The position numbers and the translations under genes were made by a program. A stretch of DNA of 64,000 bases, from positions 69,587,617 to 69,651,616 of the forward strand of contig NC_087063.1 of NCBI RefSeq assembly GCF_963678635.1, in the 5' to 3' direction. This DNA comes from Symsagittifera roscoffensis. Its lineage: Eukaryota > Xenacoelomorpha > Acoela > Convolutidae. Below the pieces are notes generated by a model. That model was not told the origin of the DNA. It saw only the letters and a program-made list of their open reading frames with translations, and did no database searches. Shown in pieces: positions 33,541-48,900 of this stretch; the first letter of the stretch is position 1, and the number at the start of each line of letters is the position of its first letter.

Positions 33541-36500
33541 CTGCACATACTATCCATTTCCGACACGGAAGGCGCGTCATGCATACACTATCCGTCTCTG
33601 ACAAGTTATGAGTCCTACATACACTACGCCTCGTGCAATCTTGTTACGACACACTACGTGTCGTGCATACACTCTCCGTCTCTGACTTACAAGGCGTCGT
33701 TCATACACTATCCTTCTCTGACAAATTATGCGTTCTGCATACACTAAACATCGTGCAGTTTTGATACGATACACTTTGCGTCTATCGTTCACTAACTGTC
33801 TCTGGCAGAAAATGTGTCGTGCATACACTATGCATCGTGCATACACAATCCGTCTCTGATACACAATGCGTCGTGCAAACACTATGGATTGAGCATACAC
33901 TATCCGTCTCTGACACGGAAGGCTCGCCGTGCATACACTATCAATCTCTGACAAATTATGCGTTCTGGATACACTAAACGTCGTGCATCCTTGTTACGAC
34001 ACACTATGCATCGTGCATACACTATTCGTCTCTGGCAAATTGTGAGTCCTAGATACACTACGCGTAGTGCTTTCTTGTTACGACACACTGTGAGTACTAC
34101 ATACACTCTCCGTCTCTGACTCACAAGGCGTCATTCATGCACTATCCGACTCTGGCAATTTATGCGTCCTGCATATACTATCCGTCTCTGACACACAATG
34201 CGTCGTGCCTACATTATGCGTAGTGCATACACTATCCGTCTCCTACACAGAATGCGTCGTGCAAACACTAAGCATCGTGCTTACACTATTCATCTCTCAC
34301 ACACAATGCGTCGCGCAAACACTATGCATTGAACATACACTATCCGTCTCTGACACGGAAGGGTCGTCGTGCATACACTATTAGTCTTTGACAAATTATG
34401 CGTTCTGCATACACTATACTTCGTGATTTCTTGTTACAACACACTTTTGCGTCAAGCATAAACTAACCGTCTCTGGCAGAAAATGTGTCGTGCATACACT
34501 ATGCGTCGTGCATACATTATCCGTGTCTGACACACAATGCATCGTGCATACACTTTGCGTCGTGCATACACTATCCGTTTCTGACACACATTGCGTCCTG
34601 CATACACTATGAGTAGTGCATACACTATCCGTCTCTGACACACATGGCGTCGTGCATACACTATGCGTCGTGCATACACTATCCTTCTCTGACACACAAG
34701 GCGTCAAGCATACACTATGCTTCGTGCATACTCTATCCGTCTCTGACACACATGGCTTCATGCATACACTATGCTTCGTGCGTAAACTATCCGTCTCAAA
34801 GACAATGCGTCGTGCATACACTATGCGTTTCTGATACAATATACGTCGTGCATACACCAAGCGTCTCTGACACACAATTTGTCGTGCATACGCTATGCAT
34901 CGTGCATACACTATCCACACAAGGCGTCGTGGATACAATATCCCTCTCTGACAGTTTGTACGTCCTGCCTACACTATGCCTCGTGCGTTCTTGTTACGAC
35001 ACAGAGTGCATAGTACATACACTATCCGTATCTGACAAATTTTGCGTTCTGCATACACTATACGTCGTGCATTCTTGTTACGACACACTATGTGTCGTGC
35101 ATACACTCTCCGTCTCTGACTCACAAGGCGTCCTTCATGCACTATCCTTCTCTGGCAAATTATGCGTCCTGCACATACTATGCGTTTCTGACACGGAAGG
35201 CGCGTCGTGCATACACTATCCGTCTCTGACAAGTTATGAGTCCTACATACACTACGCCTCGTGCAATCTTGTTACGACACACTACGTGTCGTGCATACAC
35301 TCTCCGTCTCTGACTTACAAGGCGTCGTTCATACACTATCCTTCTCTGACAAATTATGCGTTCTGCATACACTAAACATCGTGCAGTTTTGATACGATAC
35401 ACTTTGCGTCTATCGTTCACTAACTGTCTCTGGCAGAAAATGTGTCGTGCATACACTATGCATCGTGCATACACAATCCGTCTCTGATACACAATGCGTC
35501 GTGCAAACACTATGGATTGAGCATACACTATCCGTCTCTGACACGGAAGGCTCGCCGTGCATACACTATCAATCTCTGACAAATTATGCGTTCTGGATAC
35601 ACTAAACGTCGTGCATCCTTGTTACGACACACTATGCATCGTGCATACACTATTCGTCTCTGGCAAATTGTGAGTCCTAGATACACTACGCGTAGTGCTT
35701 TCTTGTTACGACACACTGTGAGTACTACATACACTCTCCGTCTCTGACTCACAAGGCGTCATTCATGCACTATCCGACTCTGGCAATTTATGCGTCCTGC
35801 ATATACTATCCGTCTCTGACACACAATGCGTCGTGCCTACATTATGCGTAGTGCATACACTATCCGTCTCCTACACAGAATGCGTCGTGCAAACACTAAG
35901 CATCGTGCTTACACTATTCATCTCTCACACACAATGCGTCGCGCAAACACTATGCATTGAACATACACTATCCGTCTCTGACACGGAAGGGTCGTCGTGC
36001 ATACACTATTAGTCTTTGACAAATTATGCGTTCTGCATACACTATACTTCGTGATTTCTTGTTACAACACACTTTTGCGTCAAGCATAAACTAACCGTCT
36101 CTGGCAGAAAATGTGTCGTGCATACACTATGCGTCGTGCATACATTATCCGTGTCTGACACACAATGCATCGTGCATACACTTTGCGTCGTGCATACACT
36201 ATCCGTTTCTGACACACATTGCGTCCTGCATACACTATGAGTAGTGCATACACTATCCGTCTCTGACACACATGGCGTCGTGCATACACTATGCGTCGTG
36301 CATACACTATCCTTCTCTGACACACAAGGCGTCAAGCATACACTATGCTTCGTGCATACTCTATCCGTCTCTGACACACATGGCTTCATGCATACACTAT
36401 GCTTCGTGCGTAAACTATCCGTCTCAAAGACAATGCGTCGTGCATACACTATGCGTTTCTGATACAATATACGTCGTGCATACACCAAGCGTCTCTGACA

Positions 36501-36796
36501 CACAATTTGTCGTGCATACGCTATGCATCGTGCATACACTATCCACACAAGTCGTCGTGGATACAATATCCCTCTCTGACAGTTTGTACGTCCTGCCTAC
36601 ACTATGCCTCGTGCGTTCTTGTTACGACACAGAGTGCATAGTACATACACTATCCGTATCTGACAAATTTTGCGTTCTGCATACACTATACGTCGTGCAT
36701 TCTTGTTACGACACACTATGTGTCGTGCATACACTCTCCGTCTCTGACTCACAAGGCGTCCTTCATGCACTATCCTTCTCTGGCAAATTATGCGTC
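33541..36796 (+). repeat. 1,628-bp tandem duplication within the satellite
   Basis: Copies 33541-35168 and 35169-36796 are nearly identical; one difference seen is GGCGTCG near 34926 against GTCGTCG near 36554. A third, diverging start follows from 36797. Confidence 0.85.
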
Positions 36797-38502
36797 CTGC
36801 ACATACTATGCGTTTCTGACACGGAAGGCGCGTCGTGCATACACTATCCGTCTCTGACAAGTTATGAGTCCTACATACACTACGCCTTGTGCAATCTTGT
36901 TACGACACACTTTGTGTCGTGCATATACTCTCCGTCTTCACAAGGCGTCGTTCATGCACTATCCGTCTCTGGCAAGTTATGCGTCCTGCATATGCTATGC
37001 GTCCTGCACACACTATCCATTTCTGACACGGAAGGCGCGTCGTGCATACACTATACTTCTCTGACAAATTATGCGTTCTGCATACACTAAACATCGTGCA
37101 GTCTTGATACGATACACTTTGCGTCTATCGTTCACTAGCTGTCTCTGGCAGAAAATATGTCGTGCATACACTATGCATCGTGGATACACAATCCGTCTCT
37201 GATACACAATGCGTCGTGCAAACACTATGCATTGAGCATACACTATCCGTCTCGGACACGGAAGGCTCGCCGTGCATACACTATCAGTCTCTGACAAATT
37301 ATGCGTTCTGCATACACTAAACGTCGCGCATCCTTGTTACGCCACACTATGCATCGTGCATACACTATTCGTCTCTGGCAAATTATGAGTCCTACATACA
37401 CTACGCGTAGTGCATTCTTGTTAAGACACACTGTGAGTACTACATACACTCTCCGTCTCTGACTCACAAAGCGTCCTTCAATCATGCACTATCCGACTCT
37501 GGCAATTTATGCGTCCTGCATATACTATGCGTCCTGCACATACTATCCGTCTCTGACACACGATGCGTCGTGCATACACTATGCGTAGTGCATACACTAT
37601 CCGTCTCTGACACGGAAGGATCGCCGTGCATACACTATCAGTCTCTGACAAAATATGAGTCCTACATACACTACCCTTCGTGCAATCTTGTTACGACACA
37701 CTGTGAGTACTACATACACTCTCCGTCTATGACTCAAAAGGCATCATTCATGCACTATCCGACTCTGGCAATTTATGCGTCCTGCATATACTATGCGTCC
37801 TGCACATACTATCCGTTTCTGACACGGAAGGGCCGTCGTGCATACACTATCAGTCTTTGACAAATTATGCGTTCTGCATACACTATACTTCGTGATTTCT
37901 TGTTACAACACACTTTGCGTCAAGCATTCACTAAAGGTCTCTGGCAGAAAATGTGTCGTGCATACACTGTGCGTCGTGCATACACTATCCGTGTCTGACA
38001 CACAATGCATCGTGCATACACTATCCTTCTGTGACACACAAGGCGTCAAGCATACACTATGCTTCGTGCATACTCTATCCGTCTCTGACACACATGGCTT
38101 CATGCATACACTATGCTTCATGCGTAAACTATCCGTCTCAAAGACAATGCGTCGTGCATACACTAATCGTTTCTGATACAATATAGGTCGTGCATACACC
38201 ATGCGTCTCTGACACACAGTTTTCCGTGCATACGCTATGCATCGTGCTTACACTATCCACACAAGGCGTCGTGGATACAATATCCCTCTCTGACAGTTTG
38301 TACGTCCTGCATACACTATGCCTCGTGCGTTCTCCTTACGACACAGGGTGCATCGTACATACACTATCCGTATCTGACAAATTTTGCGCTCTGCATACAC
38401 TATACGTCGTGCATTCTTGTTACGACACACTATGTGTCGTGCATACACTCTCCGTCTCTGACTCACAAGGCGTCCTTCATACACTATCCTTCTCTGGCAA
38501 AT

Positions 38503-41500
38503 TATGCGTCCTGCATATACTATGCGTCCTGCACATACTATCCGTTTCTGACACGGAAGGCGCGTCGTGCATACACTATCCGTCTCTGACAAGTTATGAG
38601 TCCTACATACACTACGCCTTGTGCAATCTTGTTACGACACAATTTGTGTCGTGCATATACTCTCCGTCTGCACAAGGCGTCGTTCATGCACTATCCGTCT
38701 CTGGCAAGTTATGCGTCCTGCATATGCTATGCGTCCTGCACATACTATCCATTTCTGACACGGAAGGCGCGTCGTGCATACACAATCATTCTCTGACAAA
38801 TTATGCGTTCTGCATACACTAAACATCGTGCAGTCTTGATACGATACACTTTGCGTCTATCGTTCACTAACTGTCTCTGGCAGAAAATGTGTCGTGCATA
38901 CACTATGCATCGTGCATACACAATCCGTCTCTGATACACAATGCGTCGTGCAAACACTATGCATTGAGCATACACTATCCGTCTCTGACACGGAAGGCTC
39001 GCCGTGCATACACTATCAGTCTCTGACAAATTATGCGTTCTGCATATACTAAACGTCGTGCATCCTTGTTACGACACACTATGCATCGTGCATACACTAT
39101 TCGTCTCTGGCAAATTATGAGTCCTACATACACTACGCGTAGTGCATTCTTGTTACGACACACTGTGAGTACTACATACACTCTCCGTCTCTGACTCACA
39201 AAGCGTCCTTCAATCATGCACTATCCGACTCTGGCAATTTATGCGTCCTGCATATACTATGCGTCCTGCACATACTATCCGTCTCTGACACACGATGCGT
39301 CGTGCATACACTATGCGTAGTGCATACACTATCCGTCTCTGACACGGAAGGATCGCCGTGCATACACTATCAGTCTCTGACAAATTATGCGTTCTGCATA
39401 TACTAAACGTCGTGCATCCTTGTTACGACACACTATGCATCGTGCATACACTATTCGTCTCTGGCAAATTATGAGTCCTACATACACTACGCGTAGTGCA
39501 TTCTTGTTACGACACACTGTGAGTACTACATACACTCTCCGTCTCTGACTCACAAAGCGTCCTTCAATCATGCACTATCCGACTCTGGCAATTTATGCGT
39601 CCTGCATATACTATGCGTCCTGCACATACTATCCGTTTCTGACACGGAAGGCGCGTCGTGCATACACTATCCGTCTCTGACAAGTTATGAGTCCTACATA
39701 CACTACGCCTTGTGCAATCTTGTTACGACACAATTTGTGTCGTGCATATACTCTCCGTCTGCACAAGGCGTCGTTCATGCACTATCCGTCTCTGGCAAGT
39801 TATGCGTCCTGCATATGCTATGCGTCCTGCACATACTATCCATTTCTGACACGGAAGGCGCGTCGTGCATACACAATCATTCTCTGACAAATTATGCGTT
39901 CTGCATACACTAAACATCGTGCAGTCTTGATACGATACACTTTGCGTCTATCGTTCACTAACTGTCTCTGGCAGAAAATGTGTCGTGCATACACTATGCA
40001 TCGTGCATACACAATCCGTCTCTGATACACAATGCGTCGTGCAAACACTATGCATTGAGCATACACTATCCGTCTCTGACACGGAAGGCTCGCCGTGCAT
40101 ACACTATCAGTCTCTGACAAATTATGCGTTCTGCATATACTAAACGTCGTGCATCCTTGTTACGACACACTATGCATCGTGCATACACTATTCGTCTCTG
40201 GCAAATTATGAGTCCTACATACACTACGCGTAGTGCATTCTTGTTACGACACACTGTGAGTACTACATACACTCTCCGTCTCTGACTCACAAAGCGTCCT
40301 TCAATCATGCACTATCCGACTCTGGCAATTTATGCGTCCTGCATATACTATGCGTCCTGCACATACTATCCGTCTCTGACACACGATGCGTCGTGCATAC
40401 ACTATGCGTAGTGCATACACTATCCGTCTCTGACACGGAAGGATCGCCGTGCATACACTATCAGTCTCTGACAAATTATGCGTTCTGCATATACTAAACG
40501 TCGTGCATCCTTGTTACGACACACTATGCATCGTGCATACACTATTCGTCTCTGGCAAATTATGAGTCCTACATACACTACGCGTAGTGCATTCTTGTTA
40601 CGACACACTGTGAGTACTACATACACTCTCCGTCTCTGACTCACAAAGCGTCCTTCAATCATGCACTATCCGACTCTGGCAATTTATGCGTCCTGCATAT
40701 ACTATGCGTCCTGCACATACTATCCGTTTCTGACACGGAAGGCGCGTCGTGCATACACTATCCGTCTCTGACAAGTTATGAGTCCTACATACACTACGCC
40801 TTGTGCAATCTTGTTACGACACAATTTGTGTCGTGCATATACTCTCCGTCTGCACAAGGCGTCGTTCATGCACTATCCGTCTCTGGCAAGTTATGCGTCC
40901 TGCATATGCTATGCGTCCTGCACATACTATCCATTTCTGACACGGAAGGCGCGTCGTGCATACACAATCATTCTCTGACAAATTATGCGTTCTGCATACA
41001 CTAAACATCGTGCAGTCTTGATACGATACACTTTGCGTCTATCGTTCACTAACTGTCTCTGGCAGAAAATGTGTCGTGCATACACTATGCATCGTGCATA
41101 CACAATCCGTCTCTGATACACAATGCGTCGTGCAAACACTATGCATTGAGCATACACTATCCGTCTCTGACACGGAAGGCTCGCCGTGCATACACTATCA
41201 GTCTCTGACAAATTATGCGTTCTGCATATACTAAACGTCGTGCATCCTTGTTACGACACACTATGCATCGTGCATACACTATTCGTCTCTGGCAAATTAT
41301 GAGTCCTACATACACTACGCGTAGTGCATTCTTGTTACGACACACTGTGAGTACTACATACACTCTCCGTCTCTGACTCACAAAGCGTCCTTCAATCAAG
41401 CACTATCCGACTCTGGCAATTTATGCGTCCTGCATATACTATGCGTCCTGCACATACTATCCGTCTCTGACACACGATGCGTCGTGCATACACTATGCGT

Positions 41501-44500
41501 AGTGCATACACTATCCGTCTCTGACACGGAAGGATCGCCGTGCATACACTATCAGTCTCTGACAAATTATGCGTTCTGCATATACTAAACGTCGTGCATC
41601 CTTGTTACGACACACTATGCATCGTGCATACACTATTCGTCTCTGGCAAATTATGAGTCCTACATACACTACGCGTAGTGCATTCTTGTTACGACACACT
41701 GTGAGTACTACATACACTCTCCGTCTCTGACTCACAAAGCGTCCTTCAATCATGCACTATCCGACTCTGGCAATTTATGCGTCCTGCATATACTATGCGT
41801 CCTGCACATACTATCCGTTTCTGACACGGAAGGCGCGTCGTGCATACACTATCCGTCTCTGACAAGTTATGAGTCCTACATACACTACGCCTTGTGCAAT
41901 CTTGTTACGACACAATTTGTGTCGTGCATATACTCTCCGTCTGCACAAGGCGTCGTTCATGCACTATCCGTCTCTGGCAAGTTCTGCGTCCTGCATATGC
42001 TATGCGTCCTGCACATACTATCCATTTCTGACACGGAAGGCGCGTCGTGCATACACAATCATTCTCTGACAAATTATGCGTTCTGCATACACTAAACATC
42101 GTGCAGTCTTGATACGATACACTTTGCGTCTATCGTTCACTAACTGTCTCTGGCAGAAAATGTGTCGTGCATACACTATGCATCGTGCATACACAATCCG
42201 TCTCTGATACACAATGCGTCGTGCAAACACTATGCATTGAGCATACACTATCCGTCTCTGACACGGAAGGCTCGCCGTGCATACACTATCAGTCTCTGAC
42301 AAATTATGCGTTCTGCATATACTAAACGTCGTGCATCCTTGTTACGACACACTATGCATCGTGCATACACTATTCGTCTCTGGCAAATTATGAGTCCTAC
42401 ATACACTACGCGTAGTGCATTCTTGTTACGACACACTGTGAGTACTACATACACTCTCCGTCTCTGACTCACAAAGCGTCCTTCAATCATGCACTATCCG
42501 ACTCTGGCAATTTATGCGTCCTGCATATACTATGCGTCCTGCACATACTATCCGTCTCTGACACACGATGCGTCGTGCATACACTATGCGTAGTGCATAC
42601 ACTATCCGTCTCTGACACGGAAGGATCGCCGTGCATACACTATCAGTCTCTGACAAATTATGCGTTCTGCATATACTAAACGTCGTGCATCCTTGTTACG
42701 ACACACTATGCATCGTGCATACACTATTCGTCTCTGGCAAATTATGAGTCCTACATACACTACGCGTAGTGCATTCTTGTTACGACACACTGTGAGTACT
42801 ACATACACTCTCCGTCTCTGACTCACAAAGCGTCCTTCAATCATGCACTATCCGACTCTGGCAATTTATGCGTCCTGCATATACTATGCGTCCTGCACAT
42901 ACTATCCGTTTCTGACACGGAAGGCGCGTCGTGCATACACTATCCGTCTCTGACAAGTTATGAGTCCTACATACACTACGCCTTGTGCAATCTTGTTACG
43001 ACACAATTTGTGTCGTGCATATACTCTCCGTCTGCACAAGGCGTCGTTCATGCACTATCCGTCTCTGGCAAGTTATGCGTCCTGCATATGCTATGCGTCC
43101 TGCACATACTATCCATTTCTGACACGGAAGGCGCGTCGTGCATACACAATCATTCTCTGACAAATTATGCGTTCTGCATACACTAAACATCGTGCAGTCT
43201 TGATACGATACACTTTGCGTCTATCGTTCACTAACTGTCTCTGGCAGAAAATGTGTCGTGCATACACTATGCATCGTGCATACACAATCCGTCTCTGATA
43301 CACAATGCGTCGTGCAAACACTATGCATTGAGCATACACTATCCGTCTCTGACACGGAAGGCTCGCCGTGCATACACTATCAGTCTCTGACAAATTATGC
43401 GTTCTGCATATACTAAACGTCGTGCATCCTTGTTACGACACACTATGCATCGTGCATACACTATTCGTCTCTGGCAAATTATGAGTCCTACATACACTAC
43501 GCGTAGTGCATTCTTGTTACGACACACTGTGAGTACTACATACACTCTCCGTCTCTGACTCACAAAGCGTCCTTCAATCATGCACTATCCGACTCTGGCA
43601 ATTTATGCGTCCTGCATATACTATGCGTCCTGCACATACTATCCGTCTCTGACACACGATGCGTCGTGCATACACTATGCGTAGTGCATACACTATCCGT
43701 CTCTGACACGGAAGGATCGCCGTGCATACACTATCAGTCTCTGACAAATTATGCGTTCTGCATATACTAAACGTCGTGCATCCTTGTTACGACACACTAT
43801 GCATCGTGCATACACTATTCGTCTCTGGCAAATTATGAGTCCTACATACACTACGCGTAGTGCATTCTTGTTACGACACACTGTGAGTACTACATACACT
43901 CTCCGTCTCTGACTCACAAAGCGTCCTTCAATCATGCACTATCCGACTCTGGCAATTTATGCGTCCTGCATATACTATGCGTCCTGCACATACTATCCGT
44001 TTCTGACACGGAAGGCGCGTCGTGCATACACTATCCGTCTCTGACAAGTTATGAGTCCTACATACACTACGCCTTGTGCAATCTTGTTACGACACAATTT
44101 GTGTCGTGCATATACTCTCCGTCTGCACAAGGCGTCGTTCATGCACTATCCGTCTCTGGCAAGTTATGCGTCCTGCATATGCTATGCGTCCTGCACATAC
44201 TATCCATTTCTGACACGGAAGGCGCGTCGTGCATACACAATCATTCTCTGACAAATTATGCGTTCTGCATACACTAAACATCGTGCAGTCTTGATACGAT
44301 ACACTTTGCGTCTATCGTTCACTAACTGTCTCTGGCAGAAAATGTGTCGTGCATACACTATGCATCGTGCATACACAATCCGTCTCTGATACACAATGCG
44401 TCGTGCAAACACTATGCATTGAGCATACACTATCCGTCTCTGACACGGAAGGCTCGCCGTGCATACACTATCAGTCTCTGACAAATTATGCGTTCTGCAT

Positions 44501-45962
44501 ATACTAAACGTCGTGCATCCTTGTTACGACACACTATGCATCGTGCATACACTATTCGTCTCTGGCAAATTATGAGTCCTACATACACTACGCGTAGTGC
44601 ATTCTTGTTACGACACACTGTGAGTACTACATACACTCTCCGTCTCTGACTCACAAAGCGTCCTTCAATCATGCACTATCCGACTCTGGCAATTTATGCG
44701 TCCTGCATATACTATGCGTCCTGCACATACTATCCGTCTCTGACACACGATGCGTCGTGCATACACTATGCGTAGTGCATACACTATCCGTCTCTGACAC
44801 GGAAGGATCGCCGTGCATACACTATCAGTCTCTGACAAATTATGCGTTCTGCATATACTAAACGTCGTGCATCCTTGTTACGACACACTATGCATCGTGC
44901 ATACACTATTCGTCTCTGGCAAATTATGAGTCCTACATACACTACGCGTAGTGCATTCTTGTTACGACACACTGTGAGTACTACATACACTCTCCGTCTC
45001 TGACTCACAAAGCGTCCTTCAATCATGCACTATCCGACTCTGGCAATTTATGCGTCCTGCATATACTATGCGTCCTGCACATACTATCCGTTTCTGACAC
45101 GGAAGGCGCGTCGTGCATACACTATCCGTCTCTGACAAGTTATGAGTCCTACATACACTACGCCTTGTGCAATCTTGTTACGACACAATTTGTGTCGTGC
45201 ATATACTCTCCGTCTGCACAAGGCGTCGTTCATGCACTATCCGTCTCTGGCAAGTTATGCGTCCTGCATATGCTATGCGTCCTGCACATACTATCCATTT
45301 CTGACACGGAAGGCGCGTCGTGCATACACAATCATTCTCTGACAAATTATGCGTTCTGCATACACTAAACATCGTGCAGTCTTGATACGATACACTTTGC
45401 GTCTATCGTTCACTAACTGTCTCTGGCAGAAAATGTGTCGTGCATACACTATGCATCGTGCATACACAATCCGTCTCTGATACACAATGCGTCGTGCAAA
45501 CACTATGCATTGAGCATACACTATCCGTCTCTGACACGGAAGGCTCGCCGTGCATACACTATCAGTCTCTGACAAATTATGCGTTCTGCATATACTAAAC
45601 GTCGTGCATCCTTGTTACGACACACTATGCATCGTGCATACACTATTCGTCTCTGGCAAATTATGAGTCCTACATACACTACGCGTAGTGCATTCTTGTT
45701 ACGACACACTGTGAGTACTACATACACTCTCCGTCTCTGACTCACAAAGCGTCCTTCAATCATGCACTATCCGACTCTGGCAATTTATGCGTCCTGCATA
45801 TACTATGCGTCCTGCACATACTATCCGTCTCTGACACACGATGCGTCGTGCATACACTATGCGTAGTGCATACACTATCCGTCTCTGACACGGAAGGATC
45901 GCCGTGCATACACTATCAGTCTCTGACAAATTATGCGTTCTGCATATACTAAACGTCGTGCA
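38503..45962 (+). repeat. 1,091-bp higher-order repeat, about 6.8 copies
   Basis: Units start near 38503, 39594, 40685, 41776, 42867, 43958 and 45049. The last is cut at 45962, where the sequence leaves the consensus. By eye only two substitutions separate copies (A for T near 41399 in copy 3; C for A near 41984 in copy 4). Each unit holds an internal 354-bp direct duplication. Confidence 0.95.
38993..39700 (+). repeat. Internal 354-bp duplication of the 1,091-bp unit (example copy)
   Basis: GGAAGGCTCGCCGTGCATAC at 38993 is followed 354 bp later by GGAAGGATCGCCGTGCATAC. The two halves stay alike up to about 39630. The same pair recurs in each 1,091-bp unit. The boundaries given are approximate. 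Confidence 0.8.
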
Positions 45963-48900
45963 ATCTTGTTACGACACACTGTGAGTACTACATACACTCT
46001 CCGTCTCTGACACAAAAGGCATCATTCATGCACTATCCGACTCTGGCAATTTATGCGTCCTGCATATACTATGCGTCCTGCACATACTATCCGTTCTGAC
46101 ACACAATGCGTCGCGCAAACACTGCATTGAACATACACTATCCGTCTCTGACACGGAAGGGTCGTCGTGCATACACTATCAGTCTTTGACAAATTATGCG
46201 TTCTGCATACACTATACTTCGTGATTTCTTGTTACAACACACTTTGCGTCAAGCATTCACTAAAGGTCTCTGGCAGAAAATGTGTCGTGCATACACTATG
46301 CGTCGTTCATACACTATCCGTGTCTGACACACAATGCATCGTGCATACACTATCCTTCTGTGACACACAAGGCGTCAAGCATACTCAATGCTTCGTGCAT
46401 ACTCTATCCGTCTCTGACACACATGGCTTCATGCATACACTATGCTTCGTGCGTAAACTATCCGTCTCAAAGACAATGCGTCGTGCATACACTAAGCGTT
46501 TCTGATACAATATAGGTCGTGCATACACCATGCGTCTCTGACACACAATTTTCCGTGCATACGCTATGCATCGTGCATACACTATCCACACAAGGCGTCG
46601 TGGATACAATATCCCTCTCTGACAGTTTGTACGTCCTGCATACACTGTGCCTCTCGTGCGTTCTCCTTACGACACAGGGTGCATCGTCCATACACTATCC
46701 GTATCTGACAACTTTTGCGCTCTGCATACACTATACGTCGTGCATTCTTGTTACGACACACTATGCGTCGTGCATACACTATCCGTCTCTGACAAATTAT
46801 GAGTCCTACATACACTACGCCTCGTGCAATATTGTTACGACACACTATGTGTCGTGCATACACTCTCCGTCTCTGACTCACAAGGCGTCCTTCATGCTTT
46901 ATCAGTCTCTGGCAAATTATGCGTCCTGCATATACTATCCGTTTCTGACACGGAAAGCGCGTCGTGCATACATTATCCTTCTCTGACAATTTATGAGTCC
47001 TACATACACTACGCCTCGTGCAATCTTGGTACGACACACTAGGTGTCGTGCATATACTCTCCGTCTTCACAAGGCGTCGTTCATGCACTATCCGTCTATG
47101 GCAAGTTATGCGTCCTGCATATGCTATGCGTCCTGCACATACTATCCGTTCCTGACACGGAAGGCGCGTCGTGCATACACTATTCTTCTCTGACAAAATA
47201 TGGGTTCTGTATACACTAAACATCGTGCAGTCTTGTTACGATACACTTTGCGTCTATCGCTCACTAACTGTCTCTGGCAGAAAATGTGTCGTGCATACAC
47301 TATGCATCGTGCATACACAATCCGTCTCTGATACACAATGCGTCGTGCAAACACTATGCATTGAGCATACACTATCCGTCTCTGACACGGAAGGCTCGCC
47401 CTGCATACACTATCAGTCTCTGACAAATTATGCGTTCTGCATACACTATACTTCGTGATATCTTGTTACAACACACTTTGCGTCAAGCATTCACTAACTG
47501 TGTCTGGCAGAAAATGTGTCGTGCATACACTATGCGTCGTGCATACACTATCCGTGTCTTACACACAATGCATCGTGCATACACTATCCTTCTCTGACAC
47601 ACAAGGCGTCAAGCATACACTATGCTTCGTACATACTCTATCCGTCTCTGAAACACATGGCTTCATGCATACACTATGCTTTGGGCGTAAACTATCCGTC
47701 TCAGAGACAATGCGTCGTGCATACACTATGCGTTTCTGATACAATATACGTCATGCATACACCATGCGTCTCTGACACACAATTTGTCGTGCATACGCTA
47801 TGCATCGTGCATAAACTATCCACACAAGGCGTCGTGGATACAATATCCCTCTCTGACATTTTGTACGTCCTGCATACACTATGCCTCGTGCGTTCTTGTT
47901 ACGACACAGAGTGCATCGTACATACACTATCCGTATCTGACAAATTTTGCGTTCTGCATACACTATACATCGTGCATTCTTGTTACGACGCACTATGCGT
48001 CGTGCATACACTATCCGTCTCCGACAAATTATGAGTCCTACATACACTACGCCTCGTAATATCTTGTTACGACACACTATGTGTCGTGCATACACTCTCC
48101 GTCTCTGACTCACAAGGCGTCCTTCATGCACTATCCGTCCCTGACAAATCATGCGTCCTGCATAAACTATGCCTCCTGCACATACTATCGGTTTCTGACA
48201 CGGAAGGCGCGTCGTGCATACACTATCCGTCTCTGACAAGTATGAGTCCAACATACACTACGCCTCGTGCAATCTTGTTACGACACACTATGTGTCGTGC
48301 ATATACTCTCCAACTTCACAAGGCGTCGTTCATGCACTATCCGTCTCTGGCAAATTATGCGTCCTGCATATGCTCTGCGTCCTGCACATACTATCCGTTT
48401 CTGACACGGAAGGCGCGTCGTGTATACACTATCCTTCTCTGACAAATTATGCGTTCTGCATACACTAAACATAGTGCAGTCTTGTTACGATACACTTTGC
48501 GTCTATCGTTCACTAACTGTCTCTGGCAGAAAATGTGTCGTGCATACACTATGCATCGTGCATATACAATCCGTCTCTGATACACAATGCGTCGTGCAAA
48601 CACTATGCATTGAGCATACACTATCCGTCTCTGACACGGAAGGCTCGCCGTGCAAACACTATCAGTCTCTGACAAATTATGCATTCTGCATACACTAAAC
48701 GTCGTGCATCCTTGTTACGACACACTATGCATCGTGCATACACTATTCGTCTCTGGCAAATTATGGGTCCTACGTACATTACGCGTAGTGCATTCTTGTT
48801 ACGACACACTATGCGTCGTCGGGCGTACACTATCCGTCTATGAAAAATTATGAGTCCTACATACACTACGCGTAGTGCATTCTTGTTACGACACACTGTG

